From: Mesodorylaimus sp. YZB2_4
Taxonomy: Eukaryota; Nematoda; Enoplea; Dorylaimida; Dorylaimidae
Direction of reading: 5' to 3'
NCBI GenBank assembly: GCA_030248295.1
Contig: JASANH010000265.1
Location: forward strand, 186,001-250,000
Length of the DNA stretch: 64,000 nucleotides
How positions within the stretch are numbered: position 1 is the first letter of the stretch; each line of letters begins with the position of its first letter. The notes beneath the pieces were generated by a model. That model did not search any database, was not told where the DNA came from, and was given only the letters and a program-made list of their open reading frames with translations. Below are positions 26,001 to 35,637 of this stretch, one piece after another. The position numbers were made by a program, and so were the translations under genes.

Positions 26001-26303
26001 GCTTTAAAAACTATTTTGCCTGCCAAGCCCCCTATATACTGTAAGTACTGTATGGCCTACTCACCACTCGGCGCCATTGTCCCATCTTTCTTCGCCTTGG
26101 CACCAGATTGAGCGCACTTCTTTCTCCGTCGAAGGTAGAACCTGCGAATCACCCCATCATTCCATTCACCCAAACTCACCAAAAACCACTTACCAAACCA
26201 ACCCGCTTAAGAAAGCTGCACTGACAGTCGTCACCACAGCCACCACTTTCATTCTTTGTTGCGCAATGCTTCGGATGCCGATCGTGCCCAATTGTTTGTC
26301 CAT
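20073..26303 (-). CDS. miga: Mitoguardin (MIGA / FAM73) outer mitochondrial membrane protein
   Basis: Fifteen exons: 26194-26303, 26065-26141, 25522-25701, 24379-24446, 24173-24326, 23756-23859, 23562-23683, 22261-22333, 22114-22200, 21830-21928, 21637-21771, 21244-21297, 21128-21189, 21019-21073, 20073-20273. They total 1,581 nt (526 aa) with every phase consistent. Start MDKQLGTIGIRS, then a transmembrane segment KVVAVVTTVSAAFLSGLVW and the basic stop-transfer FYLRRRKK. A Ser-rich linker and coiled segment follow. The C-terminal half is diagnostic: CRCVRTEFLHCLSDDDFLAK, FYDVVLDFILMDAFDDL, WSVIKAKR, GFIAHFYDISEQVSP, WGFLGTDENM and VRYTNVEDLAQDI. Mitoguardins bind VAP proteins through an FFAT-like motif, tether mitochondria to ER and carry lipid. 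Introns host two SINE pieces. The 5' end lies 260 bp from the headcase stop. Confidence 0.93.
21412..21590 (+). mobile_element. tRNA-derived SINE, family A, in MIGA intron 11
   Basis: The A box region GGCCTAGCGGGTTAAGGCG and B box GGGTTAGACTCCCGC are spaced as in a tRNA-derived SINE. The body ends with CCTTAGCCCTCGAGTGCGC and an AATAAAGTATAGAATGAC tail. This is the most complete family A copy, and it is antisense to the host gene. Confidence 0.7.
22684..22765 (-). mobile_element. SINE family A, 3' fragment in MIGA intron 7
   Basis: The reverse complement reads TCACCCTCGAGTGCGCTTAA followed by GCGTTTGGTAATGTGGTAAAA, matching the 3' half of the copy at 31746-31915. Confidence 0.55.
24849..24865. 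repeat. Poly-C run in MIGA intron 3
   Basis: 17 consecutive C residues inside the intron between 24447 and 25521. Nothing functional is evident. Confidence 0.9.
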
Positions 26304-26420
26304 CGATCACGATCAACCTAGTATCGATATATTGGGCCACCATACAAGCCGTCGATCGCAAGTAATCGATAAACGATAATTATCAATCAATAGTCCCACA
26401 TCGTCAAACCATTTACTAGT
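26304..26420 (-). promoter_or_regulatory. ATCGAT-rich segment upstream of the MIGA start
   Basis: The 120 bp before the MIGA ATG hold TTATCGATTAC, TATATCGATAC and GTGATCGATGG, plus TGATTGATAATTATC. In insects the word TATCGATA is the DREF core of housekeeping promoters. Whether it is used here is unknown. The short gap to headcase would have to serve as promoter or as operon spacer. Confidence 0.35.
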
Positions 26421-26563
26421 TCAAGACAAACTTTCGAGAACACCGGTTAGTAAACGAGTAAAAAAACGATAGAGAATCAAAGATCCCTGGTCAGTAGTTG
26501 TATTCCACACTCCTAGATATTCGCACAAGTCGCTGATTCACTTCTCAAGTCATCACAGCACGT

Positions 26564-28852
26564 TCAGCAGCTGAGCCCACCCGATTCGCCCAACGCACTG
26601 GTTGGTTCGAAACGACGACCGGCACCGATGTACAAATTAGGCAATTCGCGGCGGAATAAATCTTCGAAATTCGGCCCACTGAACAACTGATACTCCCGAA
26701 AATACCACATTTGTTGCGGATGCAAATGGGGCAATTGAGGTAAAGTCGGCGGCCAAAATTGGCGTAAGAAGCCGGCGTGAAAAGGGGGCGAAATGAAATG
26801 AGCAGCAGCGTTCGAATTGTAAAAATGCAATGGTGGACGACTGATCAATTCGCAACCAGGTTCAGGCTGCCAGAATCCTGAAACATTACAAACACATAAA
26901 TGATGATATTTTAAATCTAATCACCCAACTCGCCAGTATCGATTGGTTGCTGGATCCTTTGCGACACGAAATAATGAGTGCCAGTCAATTCGTTTGGACT
27001 AGACTCGATTTCATGCGCGCTTTTTAGCGATTCCCCACTCGCCTCATCGAAGCCGGACGATGGCGAGCGAGATTCCAATTGTCCCAAGCAAGTCGATGAT
27101 CCGCAAGCGAACGAGCTCGGCACGGCAGCGACGGGATATTGAAGATTCTCGAGCGTGGCAGCCGTTTCTGCCACTGATCGATTTTCAGCAAAAGGGTCTG
27201 CCGGAACTGGGGCAAAACTACAATTCGATTGTCCATCATCGAAAGACCTCTGATCCCTCGGCGATTGCTCAACGACCGTGGTAGATGACGAAACAGGTTT
27301 TGGGCCATCAGTCCTCTCAGGCAATCCATCACGAATCATAGCTGGTAATGACTCGGAAACTTGGGGCTGGAGTAAACACAAATTAGAGTTCAAAAAGTAA
27401 AAAACTTGGAGTTCACTTACCGCAGATTCTTTCAGACGCAGAACATCGGAGCCGACGATGAAAAAGCCCGTTTTGGCCAATGCTGCACCAAGACCGCCTT
27501 CGTCGCTGATTCGCTTTCGAGTTTCCACAGAGCAGTTGCCCAAAATTTCCGTCAGAGTAGCATCGTTCAATTGAATAGGAGTATTTTTCCAGCGTAACAA
27601 GCTTCGAACGCATCTAAAATTGTATATTTATCATTAAAAAAGGTCAAAATCTTTTTAGGTATTACTTACGGAATGATAGTGCTTTCGAACTCGTCGACTG
27701 GTTCCAACGTTTCGTTTATTTCGCTGCCACTTTCTTCCTTCGTCATTTGCATCATAGCGTCGGATTTGGAGACCGAACGAGAGCGGGTATATTCGCTGAC
27801 TGATCCATGACGCGTTCGCGAGCATGAACCCGATTCTTTTTGACTGACACTCGAGCCACGATTCTTTTCTTGAGCGCAAGACGAGCCTAGAGAGCCGAAA
27901 GATTGACGCTTGTAATCGAGTTGGTACGCTTGCGAGGACGATAGGCCGTACGACTGATACAAATTCCGTTTAGCGGCGGCACTTCGACTGACGATATAGG
28001 TTCCTGTTGGGCAGCTACTGGTGCTGGGAGTGGTCGATCGATCACTCACGTTCGGCAACTGTTTTCCGATGAAACCGGACTTAAAGTCGGGATTCTTTAA
28101 AACCGGTAAATTCTTGCTATTTTGCACTTTTCTCAATTTCTTTTTAGCGGCGTAGTCCTAAAAAATGACCGAACAACCTTTTTATTTTGTTTTTCCACCG
28201 GCAAATTTATGTTCTTACCTCGTTTTCTGGCTGTTTGTAGTCGAGGTCGCGTCGCACGTGGCCTTTATCGCACAAGCAACGACACATTTTTCCAATCAAT
28301 TGATAGCCTTTTTTATCCCACAGATTGCTTCGTCGTTGAGCATCCGTCCAACTTCGGGACCAACTCGTCGTAGCCATAACTGTCACCAGCAAATCTTCCC
28401 ACTCTTCGTAACATCGGCGATGGATAAACGGCGGATATTCGCAATTCGGGTTTTGACAAATCATTTTTATAGCGTCGCCCGGATCTTTAGGATCAACCGG
28501 CTCGCCTATGGAAAATTTTGGCGCTTTTGCAGTTTCTCCCCCAATCCCTTGAATTCAGTCTATCCTCGCCTAAGACTAAGCCCAAATCCAGCCTATCCTA
28601 GCCGAAGCCTAAGGCTAAAACTAAGCCCATATCCGGCCTATCCCTAAGCCTATTGGGGGACAAAGTGCAAAAGTGCCGAACTTTTAACTTACCAATTCGG
28701 CATCCGCTTTCCAGCAAAACCGGACACCCAGCTCGTCGTTGAGTACTTTCATCTCCCATTGTCGTTTTTCGTTTCGTCGTTAAACCGCCTTTATTGTTCG
28801 TTTTCTTGGCACTTGGTAACAGCTGCTGCGATCCACCAGTGCCGGGCGCCAT
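26564..28852 (-). CDS. hdc: Headcase protein homologue (HECA/hdc)
   Basis: Exons 28693-28852, 28219-28505, 27670-28157, 27421-27613, 26925-27366 and 26564-26877 join to 1,884 nt, 627 residues. The N-terminus carries CPVLLESGCRIG, then across the first intron EPVDPKDPGDAIKMICQN. The headcase domain continues with CEYPPFIHRRCYEEWEDLLV, SWSRSWTDAQRRSNLWDKKG and CRCLCDKGHVRRDLD, a Cys/His pattern that likely binds zinc. A Ser-rich middle follows. The aromatic-rich C-terminal domain has ISRPPLHFYNSNAAAHFISP and QQMWYFREYQLFSGPNFEDL. Drosophila headcase limits tracheal branching and imaginal growth, and works with Unkempt downstream of TOR signalling. All junctions are GT-AG. It is first of three same-strand genes. 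I recall no headcase in C. elegans, so presence here is notable. Confidence 0.93.
28548..28655. repeat. Degenerate CCTAAGCC-type repeat in headcase intron 1
   Basis: Words such as GCCTAAGACTAAGCCC, GCCGAAGCCTAAGGCTAA and CCCTAAGCCTATT recur. They recall the nematode telomere hexamer GCCTAA but are imperfect. Confidence 0.45.
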
Positions 28853-31800
28853 TTTCGGTTTTTGCAATGCTTCAGCAATGATAATGACGAGAAGGGCAAA
28901 CGTACGAAAAAGTCGAAATCGCAATAAGGAAAACGGATGGAAGGACGGAAGCCAAAGTCCACTGCCAACCGCGCTCTGGAGCAGCCGAATGCAAATAGCA
29001 CAAAAGCGCACATTCGGTGTAGTGTAAACAAAATGGCCTTTCGGCACTGCTTATATCAATTCAAAAGTTTTCGCGGGAATCATGTAGGTCTTCTTAAGCA
29101 AAGCTCGCCTGACTCGGACTCTACGAAGTTCGCGAAACAGGATTCCTGTTCGAATGGGGTCGCATCGAGTCGGATCTAGGTAGGATAAAAACTTTGACTG
29201 ACTAATGCAGCGGCAACCTAACGGGTTATAGCCCAGCAAGATACTCAACAACCACTGACGTGAGAGCCCGACTTTGGCACCATGGAATATTTTTCACCAA
29301 AAAATTTGAATTCGAGCGCAGAAATTGAAATTTTCAAAAACAAAAAAAATCATACATACTAAATGACAAAAGCTCTGGTTCTGAGTGTAGTTAGAGTCCA
29401 ATACTCATCCTTTGCCGCGGATCGCAGGGCTGTGCAACTGGGCACGTACTGAAGAATCCTGTGGGACGACAGGATGGACAATGCGGCATGAACGTGGCCT
29501 TTTATAAACTTTTTGACATGCGACGCCATCCTGGAGTACCATCCAGTAAAGCCGTATAGTTCGATGCGATGCGTGAAATAAGCTTGCGATGCGACGTTTT
29601 AGGCACTTTTTTACATTGTCAGTTGACCCAAAGGTGTCGGTCGCATCGCACGCTTATTTGACGCATCGCATCGAACTATACTTTGGGCTTACTTGTAAGT
29701 GTGGCATGTTACACGCATGTGGGCTCTCGAATCGAGGCGGACTTTTCCAGCGGAAAACAGAATGGCTGTGGTCACTAGGTGGATGAGGCTATTGTTAGTT
29801 GGGTCTCTTTTTAGTTGTGGTCGAGTCAGCTACAGACAAATCCAATGCTAAGTGAGCAATGACGTTAAGTATCTGTACAGCAGGTGGAAAGCAAATGATG
29901 GATTTTACAGCACAGTATGCTGTCCACGTTTTGTACATTATGCCCGCTAAACGAAGACCCAGTTGAAGAACACAATCAGTTTGATCAACCTCGATCAGCT
30001 CCCCTAGAATTTCGGTGGTATTGCTGCATTGATCGCTATTTAGCCCAGCATTACTGGGTGTCGCGGAATGTTTGATCCTGATTATCGAACATTCAATTAC
30101 AAAAGTAGAAAACACTCAGAGTCACTGAGTGAACAGTGACGTCGCCGATTGACCATAGGAATAGGGATTATAATGGAGGCGTGGAAACGCGCGCGTTCAT
30201 ATGGCCTGAACAATTTTGCTCAGGAGATTCTAATATATAAAATTTCGGAACTGACTAAATATTGTTTCAGCAGCGACATTGATCACCACAAATTTACAGT
30301 ATATTTATCTTTGAAGCTACCTCGACCCACTACGTACAAGTCAGTCTTGACGGAACCTATGCCCGCATTCAGCTTCTACAATACCTTCAAATAATTTTAC
30401 CCAAAAGGACCAACAGCAAAATTTGAAATTTTAGAGTACTGTGATAGGAAGAAAAAAAGATGGTTTTGCTAGGGATCATACGGGGCCCATTAGCTTCAGT
30501 AAAAGAATCATAGCTAGCCTAATCGATTTGCCGACCAAAAAACTGGATTCCTAAAAACGATTAAAATGTACATAAGGACTCCTTTCGCTCCATACGGGTC
30601 AACGATATGGTGTGTCACTTTGCCAAGTCTAGGTCAGACCAGAAACTCTGCCTCATGTCATCTGTATAGGCAATTCTGATGGCCGAAACGCATGCACCAA
30701 ACGAGCACAGCAGATCACGAGGGGCACTGTAAGCACTGTCTGTGTCTGGCTCTTTCCCTCGCACCCCTTGGGCCGCGCCATTGGAGGCACGCGCAGATCA
30801 CCCCAAGCCATGCGGCGGTCCCTCGGGTTGCTTGGGGAAGGTCCATTTTTGTGTTATGCCTATTTGTGTCAGTTTGCATTTTTTGGTGATTCGTGCCATT
30901 AGTGCTGCGTTTGTGCTTGTCTTTTGAATGTTAAGTCACGTGACCTGGTGGGGCAGACAGTGGAAGTCCGACTTCACTGGCGAGGTAGTATTGTAAGGGG
31001 GATGTAAGATCTAGTTTGTTGGTGCACTATGATAATGTTACCTGTGTCTGGTGTATCCATGCTACCTTTGCCTGTTAGGCCTAAGTCAACATCGGGTACA
31101 AGTCATGCTGACTGGCTCCCTTGTTTTCTTTTGTTTTATGACTTGAACTCATAACCTCCTGTTGGTATCCCAGTCAGTCTTCTCGGTGTAACTCTTGGCG
31201 TACGGTGCGGCAGAGTAAATCTATAGCAACATCTGACTTGTTGTGAGACTGACGTCTTACAGCACCTGCTTATTGAAATCATTTATCCCGATAGCCGTGC
31301 GCGTACTCTTCATCGTGTTGCCTGGCTTAATGGTAAAAACTAGCCTTTTCTGATGGTCATGGCTCACCAAATTTCATTCTGGTCAGTGCACACAAGCCGA
31401 TGCGCCAAGTACAGTATTTGTCCTGGTTGCATTCTGACTAGGGAACATCGCCAACCGTCAAGTCAAACTTGTGAGTTTTGACCAGCCTTCCAATAAATTC
31501 GTGCAGTAGTGACTTTTGTGGGCACTTTTCTGGCACACTGCCATCATTCTATTGAGCATGAAGTGTTCTATTGTGCATGAGTTCACCAGGTTCAACTGAA
31601 TATCTTTTATAGCCGAACCAGGACCCGAACTGGACCAGGCGGCTAGTTTTACTGAACCAGCAGAAAAAGGATCGAAATAAACCACTTGTCTTGCCGCTAG
31701 TCGGGCTAGACCAGACAAAGCAACTTGTCTGGTCCCACCTAAGCGACCCACCGGCCTCGTGGCCTGGTGGGTTAGGCGTCTGCCTCTTACGCCAGGTGCG

Positions 31801-32666
31801 CACTTACTGTACGGGCGAGTGTTCGACTCGCTGGCCGGGAAATCATTTCGTGTAAATGTGTCCCTTCACCCTCGAGTGCGCATAAGCGTTTGGTGATGTG
31901 GTAAAACAGGAACAGGAACATGAACATGAAGAAAGCTCAGGAGTTTGCTTGATTGCAGTGAAGATGACAATAATTCCTAGTTTATGAATGTTCTTTTACT
32001 AAAAACTATTTCAACTGATAACTTCTCTATTTTTACTGTCAATTAGCGTGAAATGATACAAGACACGCAGGCTGGTTGTGGTTCGGTCTTGTGTAATGAA
32101 GTTGGACTACAGCAACTACGCTACGCCAAGTTCCTTAGCCCAAAGGCACGGCTATACTGGTGTTAGCAAGGTGTTCGCACGACGTACAGTATCGGCCAGC
32201 GAGCCATAAGCGAATGGGCAAACTACCCACTCACTAGACGTGCAAATAAGAAATGTCGCCTCGAACATTAGGCACTATCCTGCGAGGATATGCACATATC
32301 CTGCATACCCTGACGATCAGCGTATCCGAAACAGAATGTTAAGAAAATAAGATCGAGTGCATTGTGCAAAACCCTGATGTCCAGAATAAAACAGGGCAGG
32401 ACCCCCAGGGCAAACACAAAGAACAATTTTGTCAGCAAGAAACCATTTCGGGTCTATCAATATCAGAAAACAAGTCTGGAGTGCGTTTCATTTGCATTCC
32501 TGCGCCATAAGACATCTGGGAAGGTTAGTTCAGCCTGATTTAGCAACAAAACGCTGGTCCTGTTTGGTTAGGTCCGGGCCAGCTCGATGGTTCAGCATAT
32601 GCCGGCAAGTGCATCCAAGCACACATCTTTTGCGCCATGAAACCAGTTCCGCACAATTAGTCATCA
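28853..32666. other. Intergenic stretch between headcase and the GT14 gene
   Basis: I see no gene. A short inverted repeat at 29545-29680 has GCGATGCGTGAAATAAGC on one side and GCTTATTTGACGCATCGC on the other. A SINE lies at 31746-31915 and a MITE terminus at 31440-31465. Confidence 0.45.
31746..31915 (+). mobile_element. tRNA-derived SINE, family A
   Basis: The A box region GTGGCCTGGTGGGTTAGGCG and B box GTGTTCGACTCGCTGGCC have the expected spacing. The body has CACCCTCGAGTGCGCATAAG and TTTGGTGATGTGG. It ends in an AGGAACAGGAAC-type tail. Confidence 0.7.
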
Positions 32667-35637
32667 CTAATGTTCACAATTTTTACAGAAAACACATCGA
32701 AATTCAGTCGCATTTTTCTTGTTTCCATTCTCTGTCAGCCAAGTTCCAAATTTCACAGCCGCTAAATTTATATAATAATCGAGATTTGGTAATATCCAGT
32801 TTTGTTCCTTGGCTTGCTCCAAAGTTCTATTATGCAGTAATTCATGCATGCAATCGATCGCCACTGGATCTTTGGCTATCCAAAACTTATTTAAAAATAG
32901 TTCTGGCCTTCTGACCAACATTGGTAAATCAGCCGATTGTAGGAGGCACACACTGTTCCTGTATTCACCCTTACAGGAAATATTTCTTAGCGAGTTCTGT
33001 CCTTCGAAGTCATCCGCGTACCACATCCATATGCTGAACCGTGATATCCACGGCTTCATCTTTCCATCCCTCGCTTCATCCAGGCATCGTCCAGGATATC
33101 CTCCGGGTGCTTGTAAAAACTCGTTATGATTCAAAGTCGTGAAATACAATTCGTCCGGCAAATAAGCATGATCTAACCATTTTAAATAAGCCTTACTAAT
33201 ATTATTGTTTAAAATAAATTCGACGAATGATCGACTAAAAGAGCCAGCCACATTGCCCTTATATACGACTAGTCTGCTGTCCGGAATTTTCTCCTTTTCC
33301 TCTTCAGTTTTATTCACCTCAGTCATGCCCACAGGCTGTCCCAGTTTGTCGAAGGTTGGTTCATACTGCGTCGAATATCTCTCCTTTTGGCCTTCTGATA
33401 ATTCAAAGTCATTCATTCCATTATGCAGGCGTAATATTTCTACAATTTCTCGATTAGTCCGTAATGGGAAATCGTGTCCTTGTAAGGTCAGGGCGTATCG
33501 CCAAGCGGGTGTCCTCTTGAGCGACAATAACTTCTTAAAACATTCCACGATTGCGTGCAGTGTATTCGAACTTTCGCGAACAATAGGAAAGGGGGCGCGG
33601 TCGAACAGGAATGCTTGTTCCGGGAAGCAATCAGCTAATTTTCGAATAGCGTAATGAAAAAGAAAAGGTGCCTTTGAATCGACGTGAAAACAATAAAAAT
33701 TTTGCGGTGCATAAATTGCATTAAATAATAATTCAATTTGCTCTAGATGCTCGTTTAATAAAATGACGTAGGCTAATGGGAATAAGGCTTCTTGTTTGGA
33801 CATGGGTTCGAGTGAGTAATAATATCTTTGGCGAAGAAGTGTGCAATTGGCGAAAATGTTTGCCATTTCATATTCTGTCTGGCGTGGTCTTCCTGCGGCT
33901 GCGGCCCTGCTGGCTTCTGTTTGATCACCATCGATGATAGCTGCGCAGTTGAAAGCGTGTTTTCGATGGAGAAATGGTTCAATGGGTTGAGCGGGACGGT
34001 CGAGACCATCACTCATCTAAAAAAAATAATATGAGGCTACGGGCCTGATCGTAGTCTGTCGCACACAGGCGGAATTTACGTTGTCCATTTAGGGTGATTT
34101 TTCTCAAAATTTTCAGCGATAAGATCGCAGAGATCAGCGGCAATTTTGCAGAGATATTTGTGTTCTATCAGGCACATATAATTACTAAACAAATGCAAAA
34201 TGGGTTTTCTCCTGATAAAACGCGGTAAGTTTTATGATGAAGATGTGATTTCAAATTGCCGGAGTTCATCAAAACTAGGCACTAAAAACCAGTGGATAGC
34301 TGATTCGCCTTTGTGTCACGCCAAAACAAAAGAAAACTTTGGTAAGAGGGGAAGATAAAAGGCTCAGGCGATCAAAAACTGCCAACACACTATTTTCCTG
34401 CGATCTATGAAGCCCACATCGTACTGCACATTAGATTTAGCTGCAAGATATCATCATTTTCAGCTGCAATCTAAGGCGAGGCCTCCAAAGTCCAACACCA
34501 GCAGGACAACTGGTTTGCTAGTGCGCGAATATTCCTCGCCATGTGATGGCTTACGACCCCACCATCCAGGATCGGATGATCCTGGATAAAGAGGATTTCG
34601 AGCGGATCTCACCCGAGCCTACCCTGATTCGGCTTTCTTGTCGCTGCGTACGAGCTAATGCAGCATTCAATTCACAAATAACAAAAGTTAGGTCCCAGTT
34701 TAAAAAATTCTTTACTGCACGTAAATGACGGGCTAAAAGATTCTGATCAGCACCAGGTGGTGGTGGTGGTTCGGGAACTTAAAATAGGAAAAGTGAGGTT
34801 GCGAGCACTGCAGTGCAGTACATGTCCTGACTCCTTAACGTAAGGCATATGTTGAGGTGCAGTGCGGTCACATGTTTCCATGGCTAGGATAGAAAGTGCT
34901 GCTGCTTCCCTGCACCAAAAGACTTATCAGTCCACTTAGATGGCACAGCACAAGTTGAAGTGTCAAGCACCTGTGACAGACTCAAAAAATGCTGACAAAT
35001 GCTCTATGATAACAGGGGAAATGAGTTTGGGGGTTGTCGATTAGCTCTCTTAGGATTTCGCTACATTGGGGAAGCTTAACCTCAGGGAAGAGATGCGCGG
35101 CCAGACCAGTTACTTCTGCGAATCCACTGCAGAACTACAGTATGAAACAGAGGAACAACTTTGTCATCCTTATTCCCACATATTATTCTTCTACTTCTAT
35201 CTGCTGGATGACCCAGAATCTGGTGCATGGCACATAACGTAATGGTGATGCACTGCTACATTACAGATTTTTGCGCGAGAGCATCTGTCGTCATGGAGCG
35301 TGTGGTCAGCTGCTCAGCGACAAAGGACCACAGTTTTTGTCAGACGGTGAGGTCATGAAAGAGGTCCGCAAAGTCTGCGTGGTACATGGTGCGTGCGTGG
35401 TGCATAGTACAGAACGTATGGTGATGCACTGCTACATTATTGTACGTACATGGTGCATCTTACCTCGAACCCTTCCTCTTCTGCTTGTCCACCACCCCAC
35501 TCTGTATCTCGCAAGTTGCCCATGGCCACAACCCTCGTTGGGTACGAATAAATCACGAAACTGTACAGCATCATGACCGCAATGCTGACGATGACGGCCA
35601 CTCTGATTCCAAAACTTCGTTTCGTTAAACGCGTCAT
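32667..35637 (-). CDS. Core-2/I-branching-type N-acetylglucosaminyl/xylosyltransferase (GT14)
   Basis: Exon 1 is 35464-35637 and encodes MTRLTKRSFG followed by a membrane anchor VAVIVSIAVMMLYSFVIY. Exon 2 is 32667-34016. They join in phase 0 (GAG|GTAAGA, TTTTTTAG|ATG) to give 507 residues. The Branch domain starts near PLAYVILLNEHLEQIELLFN and continues with YAPQNFYCFHVDSKAPF, ALTLQGHDFPLRTNREIV, WLDHAYLPDELYFTTL and PGGYPGRCLDEARDG. These are the conserved blocks of beta-1,6-GlcNAc transferases that branch O-glycans in the Golgi. Paired cysteines and several sequons fit a luminal enzyme. Exact linkage cannot be assigned. The 1.4-kb intron contains plus-strand Ty3/gypsy scraps. Confidence 0.9.
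34407..35385 (+). mobile_element. Ty3/gypsy retroelement fragments in the GT14 intron
   Basis: 34425-34475 encodes YCTLDLAARYHHFQL, the start of a gypsy reverse-transcriptase palm motif. 35262-35380 encodes REHICRHGACGQLLSDKG and then PQFLS, an integrase core segment. The DNA between is not readable in one frame and no LTR is seen. These are dead remnants. Confidence 0.5.
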
